This document shows, one piece after another, positions 52,384 through 64,000 of a stretch of 64,000 nucleotides of DNA. Both the position numbers and the translations under genes were made by a program. Source of the stretch: Campylorhamphus procurvoides. Taxonomy: Eukaryota > Chordata > Aves > Passeriformes > Dendrocolaptidae. The stretch is taken from contig WBMV01005072.1 in assembly GCA_013396655.1 (NCBI GenBank), positions 946,686-1,010,685 on the forward strand. The letters run 5' to 3'. Every line of letters begins with the position of its first letter. Within the stretch, counting starts at the first letter, position 1. The notes below the pieces were generated by a model that saw only the letters and a list, made by a program, of their open reading frames with translations, did no database searches and had not been told where the DNA came from.

Positions 52384-52474
52384 CATGTTTTTATTTTGAA
52401 ATGTATCATGTTTTTATTTTTAAATGTTTCATGTAGACATGATGTTTTTTATTTGCTGATGTTTTTTATTTTAG
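52384..52474 (+). repeat. Tandem repeat, 23-bp then 17-bp related units
   Basis: Two 23-bp units beginning CATGTTTTTATTTT (52384-52406, 52407-52429) are followed by a CATGTAGACATG palindrome-like step and two 17-bp units beginning GATGTTTTTTATTT (52441-52457, 52458-52474). All units share an ATGTTTTTATTT core. Confidence 0.75.
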
Positions 52475-55400
52475 ATAAGGAAAGTCTGGTAATAATGCTT
52501 TTTTCTGATTGTGCTGCTGTGGTATGATTTTGATTTTTCAAATCAGTATTTATATCTGCATAGATACCTTCTGCGGTAAACACTAATTGGAAATGTCATA
52601 GCTCTCTTTCAATCTAATTGGCACACAGGAAAAAATGGAACTTTTTTTTAATGTAAGTAATATTTATTAAGACTGCCAGACTATCATTGTAGAAGTTTTC
52701 TAGGTAATCTTAAGCATTTTGATAGTCATATTACAGAACAACTTGACATCTGAAAATTCCTGCAAAGTTACAACATTGGGGAAAGGATGCCATTTGGCTC
52801 CTTGATTTGTTCCATTTTACCTCTTCGACACAAAACACTAAAACACCCGCTTTTCAGAATTTTCTTCTTTGATTGCTTCATGTTTCTATCTTCTTGTTGT
52901 GCCCTTTTTGGGGACAAAACGTCTCTCTTGGGAAATGTGGTCCCCGAGCCACTACACTCACAGAGAAAGAGAACTAGCGCCCTTTGTGCTGACAGCAGAG
53001 ATGGTGGTAAGTGGGTGTAGCTGCTGGGCAGATTTCTACTGCTATCAAGTAGATCTGTCAGTGGAGTCTGCTCCCATCAGAAGCATTGGATCTAAAGAAA
53101 GCAGTTGGTACTGGTATTTTCTGACATATGTGTGAGTCAAGAATGGGTTAGTTGTATTTCAGCAATGACATGTGAGGTAGGCTGGGAAACTCAGCTACAG
53201 ACAGATCTGTGAGACTTTTACTCAGTGGCATGCATTCTGCAGACTTCCTAAATGTTCCCCTTTTCTATTCTGCCAAGTTCCCTCACTCCTGGCATTAAGA
53301 TAGAAATTCACAGGAAAGTACAAGAGGAAAGCATTATTAGAGTTACCATGGAGTCGTCTCAAAACCTCATGTCCCAGGTAATACTTGCCTATTAGAAATT
53401 CAGATCCACAATAAAATAACCAAGATGAACTATCAGGTTTCTGCAATATTTCTGAATTCTGCAAAGGCAGTTAGTATGACCACAAGAACCAGAAAACAGC
53501 CACTCTAGAACTCAAAATATTCTCTAAAGGGGCCTTTATCATGGATTCTTAAACTCCTCCTTGACAAAGGCTTTAAAAGAATAAAATCCTTATGTATGTG
53601 AGGTCAATTATGGATGGACACAGTCACAGGGAAGATAGATGAAAATGATAGAAGGGTTAAACCACTATAAGAACTCAGTACTCTTTTCAGAGTAAAATGA
53701 CTTTGGAGAGACATTAATAAACAGAACATATAAAGGTGTTCAATTTACAGGTGTTTAATTTTGATTTTTTAAAAGTTAATTTCCATACTTCAAGCTTTCA
53801 TAGAAATTACTGGAGCACATTAAAACTGCTATCTATCTGTCTAAGCAAATCAAATATTGAAATAACTTTTCTCTGTAAAATATGAAAAATAAGTTTTTAC
53901 TTGTTTTGAATGGACAGCTATCAGTATTTTTTTCTAAAAGTTAAAAGTTTTTCCAGAAAGATTCTCCCTCCTTTTAATAAAGAAAAGAGAGAGATGACAT
54001 CAGATAGCTTTAACAATGCATGTCTAAGCATTTGAGAAAATTATGTCTGTTGTTTGGCTTACTGAGTACTATTGAAGGCCACAGTCAGAACTCCTAGAGC
54101 AATGGGTTATAATGTTATTCAGAGATGTCCTTCAGGCTGATACAGGAGACAAGTCACAGTTCATCTTTCCTCTCTTTCCCCATTTGCAATATACTAATCT
54201 CCTTTAAAAGTGCTTTTAGATAAGCTTATGGAAGCTGATGTAATTCCATTCATGTTACCATATGAATTGTAATAAAAATAATATCTCTTCAGAAAGACCC
54301 TGGGATGGTACACTCCATTACCTTATTAACATGAGTATTACCACAGAAAATATTATGAGTTATGCCATGAAATTTCTAGAAAACTCACCCTACGTTTTGT
54401 GCTAAATAGGGTGCTGAGTGGAACAACTGTGTTGGATGGGTTGCAAAATTGTCTTTGTTTTTTCCTAAAGCTAATGAATTACTGTCTTGAGTGGAAGTTA
54501 ATTATAAAATAATTGAGTTTAATTCTATTTGGATAACACTTCAGAGCCTTAGTGGAAAGACAGCCTATTCCTCAGTGTCAGTGCTGAGATGGTTGCTGAG
54601 CTTTGTTCAAGAAGGAATACTTCGAAGAGCAATCTCTGGGCAATAGAGTGCCTATGGCATGGTTTCTTCATCCTCATCATTTGTAACTTAATGGCACAGG
54701 TGGAGTACATGTAGAGTGCAATAGAAATGAAACAGTGCTCAAAGAATGTTTGAACTTTAACATCTGTTTTCAGAGACATCTTAAACAATTTGTAAAAAAA
54801 CCACTTTTATTAAAAAGTTCACACTGCGTAGTCTTTTCTCACAATGTTATAACAATAGATGGAAACCCCCCTCAACAGAAATGCGTCCAACTTCCAAAGG
54901 GAAGTTGGTTTACAGCTTTTTCATTTGCTGCTGTAGTTGAAGAGGGCAGAGTGAGTGGTTGTTACTGGTGTGATAGAGCAGGAAAAAGAAATTAAACCTT
55001 AGGCTGGAGCTGGGTTAGCAAGCTCTAGGGCCTTATTTAATTTCAGCAAAATCACTTGGGTTTTCTGCACTGTGGCTCTATGGCTGTTAGCATAAGCCTT
55101 TGGGCTGTAAATGTGGCTTGGGCTCACTGTATGGTTCAGTCTTCCTTGTGAATCCATAATGACTTTGTGGGCTACACAACTCATTTACACCCTTCTGGTG
55201 TGGTGGCTGTCAAGATCAGATGGCCTTTTATGTAGCCAAGTGAAACAGACTTTGCAGCCTTGGAAAAAACCCAAAGAAAATATGTAAAGGCAATATGGAA
55301 ACTTGTTGAACACTCAGTGTGCTGCAGAATAGATTAAATCTTGAGAACTCCTGGACTGATAGGATGTGTTTGCAGTGGGTTTTTTTTTCTGTCTACTACC

Positions 55401-55821
55401 TGAGTATACACATTTCAGACAATGTCTGGTTCAGCATGGTACTAGCCCTGTTCCCACAATCTGTTATCAGTGATGCTGTCCCCCCACTGATCAGGTTCAG
55501 AAATTATTCCTGTATCCACAAATTCATTTTCCCCTAATGATAATGCTAATGATAAAATAAAATATAATACCATTGAAAAGACTGTATCTGGACTGAGGGA
55601 ATTGGTCTGAAAAGGGTCAGGACTATCCCACTTGAGGAAGAGAGAAGCTTGGTAGAATCTGGAACAGAAGTCATTTGCTGGGCTATTGGTGATGACTGGA
55701 GCAATGGGAGTGGGACCAGTGAGAATGGATAAACATTTGCTCTCTGTGGAAGGTAGTCTGCTGATCTTTCAACATTCTCACGACAACATAGTCAGGAAAA
55801 AAATAGTTTTCAATACATATT

Positions 55822-55904
55822 TATCATTGAATAATCCTGATTGGAAAGAACACTGAAATCTTTAGTCCAACCTCCTGCTCAAAGCAGGGCCATCTTTGAC
55901 ACCA
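55822..55904 (-). mobile_element. CR1 LINE, diverged 3' end fragment
   Basis: GATTGGAAAGAACACTGAAA, TCTTTAGTCCAACCTCCTGC and TCAAAGCAGGGCCATCTTTG are CR1 3'-end wording on the minus strand. A faint continuation near 56100-56175 is possible but not claimed. Confidence 0.65.
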
Positions 55905-58900
55905 GAAAAGAAAGAAAATACAGGCATTAGATAAAAGAAAAATGTAAATTAACACTGTACTCACTTCTTTCATTAAAATCATAAACTTTCTGGAATTTGC
56001 TTCAAATACTGTTTTTTCCCCTCCAAATTATTTCTTCCTATGTGATTTCCTCTAGTTTCTTTGCTTTTGGAATTGTATGAAAAATATTGCATTGACTGCT
56101 CTCATTGAGAGAAAAACCTCCTTTATCTACCTCCACTTAAAACTATCCCAAAGAATTTTTGCCTACACAACACCTCATATTCCAAGCTCAGTTTAACAGT
56201 GGGAATCATATTTGCAATTTACTTACTGTGCAATGCCTATTGTGGCTGTATTGCATTGCAAGAAGTGATACAAGGGATAAATCTTCTGCACTGCCTGAGG
56301 TATTTTCATGCCCAGCCCCATGTTAGTCAGTATTTCAGAAGAAGGTTGAGTAGAAATTGAATAAAATTGCATGGATGAAAGCATAAGTAGAGGTGTGGAA
56401 TTTCAGTAATTTTTCTGATATTTCTGACAGTTTAGATCTAAGAACAATGATATCTCTTTCAAAAGAGTCATGCAGAGCTGGACCTCACCAGAAAACAGAG
56501 AAATACTGACCAGCAACTTAGTGCATCCCAGCATAGTAAAAATGCTGTGTAATGGCTTCTTTCATCCAGAGTTCCCACCACCATTGCCTCATTTCTGCTG
56601 CTCCCTCACCCGCTTCCTCTCAGGCTTTTCAACTATAGAGGATGTTTAATTTGTTTCCAGATCGTTTATCCTCTTAATGTTTCTGTAAGCACTTTCAGCA
56701 GCCTTCTCATTCCTGCCTGCTGTGGTCAGCCTGTGCACCCAGGACAGAGCTCAGCTCTCATCCTCACATGAAAGGAAGCTGTTTGCATAAAATTTTCACT
56801 TACAGCCTTTGAAGCCCAGAGTTGTGCTCGACCTCTAATGTACCAGCATTCTGAAAAGCATTGGTGGCCTCCTTCTTCTCCTAAACAATCCAGAAAGTTG
56901 TTAAGCAATGGGATGAGAGTGGAGAAATATGTTTATGAAGTAGGACTTTGTTTCATCTCTATTGATTAGAGAATGATGAACCGGGTATAGTTGGTGTATT
57001 AGGTGATGGTATTGTTTTCTGAATTATGACACTCAAGAGGCTCAAAACACCTGTAATATCCTTCTTGGTACCTGTAAAGAGAAAGTCAGGATATTCTACG
57101 CTTTCTTTTGGAACTTAGGAAACAAAAGGGGAAAGAATCAAATTCTGGAGCCTGTCATTTGATGCATGAGTGCTGATGGACAAGTACCATAAAGTAGATG
57201 AAAAATCATGTATAAATCTTTCTCTAGATGACCTGTAAGTACTACCAAATTACTTAAGTCAGTGACTTGGTTTTTATACTGCATCAATTTTCATTTCTTG
57301 AAAATGAGCATTTAATTGTTGATTGTTTTTCTTGTCTTTGCATCAGGTCTCTATTTGAGGGAGAAAAAAGTTGTTTAACGGCATAACATATCAAAATTCG
57401 CTTTATCTTTCTTTTCTATAGTCTTTAGCTCATTTCTGGGAAGATTTTCTATCTAACTAGGTGCTCTTGATTTGTCAAGCTGCTCTGCTAAAACTTCTGC
57501 CATTGTAGCTTACAGAAGGTAGTTCCAGCTACCTTTTGGTACTAAGCTGGTAGAGTAGATCCCTTTAGATTTATGAAGGAAAATTACTGATAACTATAAT
57601 GAGCTCATGCAACCATTTCAGTTTGAATACATCTCATTAACAAACCCTAGCTTTTATAATCCCTTCTGTGCTAGTTTGTGGGGTGGAAGGTGGCTGGAGT
57701 GAAGCCGTACCTTGGTACATTTGTAGGAGTCCAGTGCTAGATGTAGCTGGATGATTAATCTGATTCTGGTTTGTGGGTTGTATTTTTTGTTTCTTGCTTA
57801 TCTCTAACCATGAACTATTTATTCTACAGATGAAAGAACTGTCATTTTGTCACTCTCAACTTTAAAACTTTGGTGGCTTTGATTTTACTTTAAAGTCCTA
57901 CTTTACAATGAGGATTTCTCAGGAGGAAAAGAAAAAGATCACAGTCTCCCAGCATTAACCAAAATAGGAAGTAATATCTGTAACTAGGGTATAAGCATTC
58001 TCTGACAATTCAGGTTAATGAAGTTTTCTCTGTGAATTGCTACAGAAGCTTTTATGACAGAAAAGAGACCAGTAGTTCCATCATTGAAGTCCCCAAGTAT
58101 AAAAATGTGCTTTCTTTAACAATCTAAATTCAGACCTTATTTAAGTGACAGAACAGAGTCAATGATCACAAGATCTGAATGTGTCTTCATAACTTACTAA
58201 CAACAGAGTGAAAATCACTTCCCAAAAGCCTTAAGATTTAGTGAATAAAACATAAGTCACATAACTCTCTTCTCTTAGCACACACTTTGGTATTAAGACT
58301 GGCTACAAAGTGGAGTTTGGACTTTTCTTCTTATACTGCCAAACTGAATAGTATCAATGCTAAAAGCCATCACAAGCTAGGCTTTCAGTAAAATGAGTTC
58401 AGATATTTCCTTTGGGGATCTGATTTTAGTTTCTCAGTTTCATTGTGAGGAAAAAACTTCTCATGTAAGTGTGAATCAGAGATTCTTTCTGTTCATTAAT
58501 TTGTTCTTCAACTTAAATAAAATTATCTCTGTGGGGATACAGGGGAGAGGGACATGGGATGGACACGACAGCACAGCATGGGAGACAGGGAAAAGGACAG
58601 CTCTTTGTTTCTAATTCTGAGTTCAGTTAAATCAGTGTAAGTTGGCTGTGCTCTAGAAGTCTGTGCAGATAGAGCAGTTTTACAGTAGTCTGGGAGAACT
58701 AGGTACTAATTTGCCTAAAGAAGCATATCAGCTGCAATAAGACTTCAGGACTTGTTACAGCTGTGGAAAGCTGAATATCATTAGCTTCCCCTCATTTATT
58801 TTACTGTTAGGCTTGCAGCATTTGTGTTCAAGTGTCATACAAGAAAATAAAACCAGTCTGTTTCTCTTATGTCCTGTATTTCTCCATGACATTATTAGCA

Positions 58901-60357
58901 AAAAAATTAAGACATAGATTACTATGGCAAAAGGTAAGCTGCCCTCTGCATTTTTCTACAGAAGACAAAAATGTTTTTTTACTCATTTGAAAAGTACAGT
59001 TGGCTTATGAAAATATAGAATGGAAATGGCATTATGAAGCACTTTATATTAGCTTTTAAATAGCAATTATCCTAACATTTCATATGGAGCTCACAATCCT
59101 CCCTGTTTCTTAGGACCACAGGCTAGGTGTCATCTTTAACCTTTCCTCTCATGTATGTATTGTCACTAAGATTTCTACAAAGTTTTTAACTTGGCTGATG
59201 TATAGAGGGCCTTTAGAAAATAGTGAATTCTATTTTCCCAGTATTTGCCAGTTTTTGTTGTGCCCACTGTTTTTGCATGTAACTCATAAGTTTCTTGAAA
59301 TTACCTATGAACTGCTGCTGAGTGACAGGAATTGAGACTGAAACTTTGCTTATAGCACCAAGTTTGAATGCTGTCCAGGAGCACTGGGTACTTTGCAGAC
59401 AGATGTATTCAATCACTAGATAGCAAATCCTCCTCTCTTAGCAATAAGAAAGGCAAACAGTAGTTGTAAAGACTGCTGTAATGAACACATCAAGAGGAAT
59501 TTTGAATGTCTGGTCTAAAAATAGTGAATTGGGTTAGCCTCTGTCTTACAACTTGCTCAGGTGTACATATTTAGCAGTAAGAGATGGTACTTTCCTTTCA
59601 CTAAATGCTGTGGTAGGGCAACATACACGGCACGGTACTTTCCATCAAGTTGGTGTCAGGGTCAGGCACAAAATAATGACAGATCCCACCTATGTGACAT
59701 CACCTCTAAATCCTGGTGAAGCAGCTGCTGTACCTAGTGTTTCTTAGGGGAATTTGGAGAGAAGCAGCAATTGTGGTGGGGAAAAAATGGAGATTTTATG
59801 TGTCAATAAAGTGAATATGATCTGTGAAAAATATTTCTATTTTTTCCAGACTTTTGTGTAATTGCCATGCTAAATTTATTCTATATTTATACAACAGTAT
59901 ATAATCCACATTTTAGTAACACAATTTAGAAATCATGTACTTTTAATCTTTACCTTCAGCTATTCCTCATTCTTGAAACTTTAATTGAGGAATGAGTCTG
60001 AAGGTTTTATAGAATACAACTTCTATTAAATAGATAAGGATATTAATTTTACCTGCCCAGAAATAAGGTACAAACATTCTGATTCTTTCCACACAAACAC
60101 AAGTGAATGATTTGCCCTATAGAGCTCAAACAACTATGTCCCCATCTATACTAAATCTCAAGATGTCCTCAGACAAATATTGCTTTTGTAGAAGACCATT
60201 TCCTGCAATCAATCATAGCACTTTTCATGAACCTGCTTTGCCACTTATTAAATGCTAATCAGTAATGCTCCGAAGCAGGTAAATGTCTGTTTCTGAGGCC
60301 AGTAGAGATGATTCAAAACAAAATAATAAGCTAGCTTTACATTCTCTGATTATGTAC
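55905..60357. other. AT-rich unique DNA, no gene seen
   Basis: No gene or RNA was recognised. Open frames are short; 59553-59747 and 58393-58614 have no recognisable features. Confidence 0.5.
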
Positions 60358-62166
60358 ATTATAATTAAGAGAATAACTATGTCTTAACCAGGTTTAGTTA
60401 AAAAAAAAAAAAGAAGGCAAAGCTCAAAGCAGATAAATTTGGCTGGCTGTACCGCAAACACATGGTTAGTGACTAGACTATCAAGATATGTCCTTTTCTT
60501 TCCTTTAATGCAATTTCTCTAAAGGACTTTGGTCACCTTCTGTCTTATTTTGTCTTTCATACATATTGCCACTGATAGAGCTATTGCAAAGACTAAAAGG
60601 CTGACTGGCATTTCTGAAAAGCATGTAATTAGCTGTACATTAGTGAGCTTTTCAAATATCTGCTGGAGCAGTCCTGCTTTTTATAAGCATTCAGAAGAAA
60701 CTAGCTGGTGTCACGAGTATCAGCTTCCTTTGCTGTACTTGATAATCAACTGGCTATGGGTACCACACAGTTATATTTAACTGCAAATCTGCCACATATT
60801 TGTGGTGACAGGTGGCAAGGGTCAATCTGCATGCTTTAAATAGACATCTCTGTAGAGAGTGCTCAGATTAGAAGAACAAACCATGCAAAGGTCTTTACCA
60901 TTTTTTTTTTTTAATTAGCTACAGAGGAACGTTCCAGCTGTGGTAGTGCCTTGTTGGGTCTCCTCTCTCCCAATGGAATATCTGAATGTCAGGGAATCTC
61001 TGAGAGTAGAGACACAAAATATATTATTAGGAAAAGGTTCTTCACTGAGACGGTGACTGGTAACTGAAACAGGCTCCCCAAAGAAGTGGTCACAACACCA
61101 AGCCTGCCTGCCAGAGTTCAAGGAACATCTGAACAATGCTCTTAGTCATATGGTTTATTTTTAGGTAGTGCTGTGAAGAGCAGGGAGTTGGACATGATGA
61201 TCCTTATGGGTCCTTTCCAACTCAAGATATTCTATGATTCTACTATACTATGATAATCAAAGGACATATTTCCAATGGTTATTGCATACCAGTTGTATGC
61301 TATCAATGGTAGTTGTATTTATAATCATTTTTTTTACCTTATTTTTTTAATTTGTGACAAAGCGGAACTGTATGATTTTCATCTCAAATAGACATAAAAT
61401 CAGTTGAGTTTTTCAGAGGAATTGTTTGCATGATTTTTATCATTCTCTCCAAGAACAGAGTCAAATCAGACTTAGGAATTTTTTGTGATAATTTCAGGTA
61501 ATATGAGCAGATTGTTTCAAGAGAGAGGTGCAAAATGGCCCTGTGTAATTTTTACTTTACATGTTCATGACAAACTCAAATATTAGACCAGTTTTTCAAG
61601 AAATTTTATATGGATAATGAATCTTTGAAGTCAGCTGACCAATTTATGGGTCAGGACCAAAATAATTTAATAGGTTAGTGACATTTGGCCATTCAACAGT
61701 GCTTTGGGTTATTGGAACATGAAATGAAAATCATGGGTTGTAAACCTTGGAAAGCTCAGGGTCAGAAAGAAGTATTTTACAATTAAGAAAATTATGTAAT
61801 TTTTGATACATTTTGATTTATGGGGTTTTTTTAATAATTGAGGATCTTCCAAAGTGTCCATAAAATGAGCAGTGGACAGCACACTTAATAATATAGTCAT
61901 GGGATCCATTGAAAAGAATTTATTTGCTTGATAAAATGAGTGGCATATGCCACCATGAGACTGAAATCCTAGTACTACTAATACAAATATTTTGTAATTG
62001 TGCCTGTAAAGAATTGCATAATCATTCACAATGACCAACAATATTTTGAATACAGACTTAGGAAAAGACCTGTTTAACATGTCCATAAATAGAACACAAA
62101 GAAACAGTTTATTTCTCTTCATCATTTTTTTCTCATGTCACATCCCAAACTCATTCACAGAGTAAA
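60358..62166 (+). repeat. Tandem duplication, copy 1 (probable assembly duplicate)
   Basis: From 60413 to 62166 (1754 bp) this segment recurs at 62215-63968 at a constant offset of 1802, with no mismatch found on reading. The three longest frames inside it translate identically in both copies. It contains a plus-strand CR1 3' end and a 138-codon minus-strand frame (61709-62125) without recognised domains. See copy 2 for why this is probably artefactual. Confidence 0.9.
61020..61254 (+). mobile_element. CR1 LINE, 3' end fragment (in copy 1)
   Basis: CR1 wording runs in order: AGGAAAAGGTTCTTCACTGA, GAAACAGGCTCCCC, CAAGCCTGCCTGCCAGAGTT, CAAGGAACATCTGAACAATG, GAGTTGGACATGATGATCCT, TATGGGTCCTTTCCAACTC. 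It ends in ATTCTATGATTCTA plus a degenerate repeat, the typical avian CR1 terminus. It may begin slightly further upstream. A 73-codon minus-strand frame over its 5' half is a shadow. Confidence 0.92.
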
Positions 62167-62167
62167 N
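62167..62167. other. Single-N contig junction
   Basis: A lone N sits exactly where copy 1 ends and copy 2's degraded left flank begins. It marks an ambiguous join between contigs. Confidence 0.8.
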
Positions 62168-63968
62168 ATAAGAAAAAAAATATGGCTTAAACAGGGTTAA
62201 GTAAAAAAAAAAAAGAAGGCAAAGCTCAAAGCAGATAAATTTGGCTGGCTGTACCGCAAACACATGGTTAGTGACTAGACTATCAAGATATGTCCTTTTC
62301 TTTCCTTTAATGCAATTTCTCTAAAGGACTTTGGTCACCTTCTGTCTTATTTTGTCTTTCATACATATTGCCACTGATAGAGCTATTGCAAAGACTAAAA
62401 GGCTGACTGGCATTTCTGAAAAGCATGTAATTAGCTGTACATTAGTGAGCTTTTCAAATATCTGCTGGAGCAGTCCTGCTTTTTATAAGCATTCAGAAGA
62501 AACTAGCTGGTGTCACGAGTATCAGCTTCCTTTGCTGTACTTGATAATCAACTGGCTATGGGTACCACACAGTTATATTTAACTGCAAATCTGCCACATA
62601 TTTGTGGTGACAGGTGGCAAGGGTCAATCTGCATGCTTTAAATAGACATCTCTGTAGAGAGTGCTCAGATTAGAAGAACAAACCATGCAAAGGTCTTTAC
62701 CATTTTTTTTTTTTAATTAGCTACAGAGGAACGTTCCAGCTGTGGTAGTGCCTTGTTGGGTCTCCTCTCTCCCAATGGAATATCTGAATGTCAGGGAATC
62801 TCTGAGAGTAGAGACACAAAATATATTATTAGGAAAAGGTTCTTCACTGAGACGGTGACTGGTAACTGAAACAGGCTCCCCAAAGAAGTGGTCACAACAC
62901 CAAGCCTGCCTGCCAGAGTTCAAGGAACATCTGAACAATGCTCTTAGTCATATGGTTTATTTTTAGGTAGTGCTGTGAAGAGCAGGGAGTTGGACATGAT
63001 GATCCTTATGGGTCCTTTCCAACTCAAGATATTCTATGATTCTACTATACTATGATAATCAAAGGACATATTTCCAATGGTTATTGCATACCAGTTGTAT
63101 GCTATCAATGGTAGTTGTATTTATAATCATTTTTTTTACCTTATTTTTTTAATTTGTGACAAAGCGGAACTGTATGATTTTCATCTCAAATAGACATAAA
63201 ATCAGTTGAGTTTTTCAGAGGAATTGTTTGCATGATTTTTATCATTCTCTCCAAGAACAGAGTCAAATCAGACTTAGGAATTTTTTGTGATAATTTCAGG
63301 TAATATGAGCAGATTGTTTCAAGAGAGAGGTGCAAAATGGCCCTGTGTAATTTTTACTTTACATGTTCATGACAAACTCAAATATTAGACCAGTTTTTCA
63401 AGAAATTTTATATGGATAATGAATCTTTGAAGTCAGCTGACCAATTTATGGGTCAGGACCAAAATAATTTAATAGGTTAGTGACATTTGGCCATTCAACA
63501 GTGCTTTGGGTTATTGGAACATGAAATGAAAATCATGGGTTGTAAACCTTGGAAAGCTCAGGGTCAGAAAGAAGTATTTTACAATTAAGAAAATTATGTA
63601 ATTTTTGATACATTTTGATTTATGGGGTTTTTTTAATAATTGAGGATCTTCCAAAGTGTCCATAAAATGAGCAGTGGACAGCACACTTAATAATATAGTC
63701 ATGGGATCCATTGAAAAGAATTTATTTGCTTGATAAAATGAGTGGCATATGCCACCATGAGACTGAAATCCTAGTACTACTAATACAAATATTTTGTAAT
63801 TGTGCCTGTAAAGAATTGCATAATCATTCACAATGACCAACAATATTTTGAATACAGACTTAGGAAAAGACCTGTTTAACATGTCCATAAATAGAACACA
63901 AAGAAACAGTTTATTTCTCTTCATCATTTTTTTCTCATGTCACATCCCAAACTCATTCACAGAGTAAA
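62168..63968 (+). repeat. Tandem duplication, copy 2 (probable assembly duplicate)
   Basis: The first about 47 bases (62168-62214) are a noisy version of the flank before copy 1: ATGGCTTAAACAGGGTTAAG here against ATGTCTTAACCAGGTTTAGT there, with one A fewer in the following A-run. After that the match to copy 1 appears perfect until 63968, where new sequence (CCTGGGAG...) begins. This is what an unmerged overlap of two contig ends would look like. Confidence 0.9.
62822..63056 (+). mobile_element. CR1 LINE, 3' end fragment (in copy 2)
   Basis: Same sequence as the CR1 at 61020-61254, shifted by 1802. It should be counted once if the duplication is false. Confidence 0.9.
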
Positions 63969-63983
63969 CCTGGGAGTACCATG

Positions 63984-64000
63984 TGTCCTAGTTCAGCAGG
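63984..64000 (+). mobile_element. Possible first bases of an avian LTR
   Basis: TGTCCTAGTTCAGCAGG at the window edge resembles the TGTCCTGGTTcaGCtGG opening of common bird endogenous-retrovirus LTRs. Only 17 bases are visible, so this is a pointer, not a firm call. Confidence 0.3.

Larger units (their letters stand above)
49821..55821. other. AT-rich unique DNA, no gene seen
   Basis: No gene was recognised. It holds a (TTTG)n microsatellite and a 23-bp tandem repeat (listed separately). Weak CR1-like wording around 50835-50890 is too diverged to call. Frames at 50945-51274 (109 codons, through the TTTG repeat) and others are non-genic in appearance. Confidence 0.5.

Noticed and set aside
61709..62125. 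138-codon minus-strand frame, present twice
   Set aside because: No recognisable domain; the length is close to the maximum expected by chance in six frames of 64 kb at about 36% G+C. Two copies exist only because of the duplication.
1..64000. CRISPR arrays, tRNA or rRNA genes, bacterial operons
   Set aside because: No regularly spaced repeats, cloverleaf-forming sequence or ribosomal signature was seen; the composition and CR1 content are those of bird nuclear DNA.

Overview
The window reads as avian nuclear DNA, taken from a large intron or an intergenic desert. Several fragments of CR1, the dominant bird LINE, are present. They include a good 3' end with the bird-type terminal repeat of ATTCTATG/ATTCTA words at 61020-61254. 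Overall repeat density is low, the sequence is AT-rich, CpG is scarce and short A/T and AC-rich simple repeats are frequent. These traits fit a neognath bird. The species cannot be read from the sequence. I see no bacterial, plasmid or phage content and no complete protein-coding gene, tRNA, rRNA or CRISPR array. Almost all open frames are of a length expected by chance at this base composition.

Layout. 1-12366: AT-rich unique sequence with a hairpin pair (4640-4714) and a small island of overlapping open frames (9835-10549) that is the only place resembling possible exons. 12367-13381: the clearest discrete element, a 5'-end fragment of an endogenous retrovirus. It has a 365-bp LTR with TATA box and polyadenylation signal, a possible primer binding site, an untranslated leader with a splice donor, and the first 38 codons of gag before it stops in host DNA. 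It is CpG-rich against a CpG-poor background. 13382-29384: AT-rich unique DNA with a pentamer repeat, a degenerate ATGT minisatellite (about 17925-18130), a CR1 3' end (20534-20700, minus) and an old amniote retroposon remnant (21754-21870). 29385-42015: unique DNA with two probable MIR/L2-like remnants (29385-29572 and 40300-40410). 42016-43014: assembly gap of 999 Ns. 43015-60357: unique DNA with three more minus-strand CR1 remnants and several simple or tandem repeats.

60358-63968: two back-to-back copies of a roughly 1.8-kb segment, offset by exactly 1802 bases and apparently identical, separated by a single N. The second copy opens with an error-rich version of the first copy's left flank. 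This looks like two overlapping contig ends that were not merged, so it is most likely a false tandem duplication. The window closes with 17 bases that may be the first bases of an avian LTR.

I did not find a convincing new biological system. The items most worth a second look are the truncated, CpG-rich retroviral 5' end, the assembly duplication and the ORF island near 10 kb.
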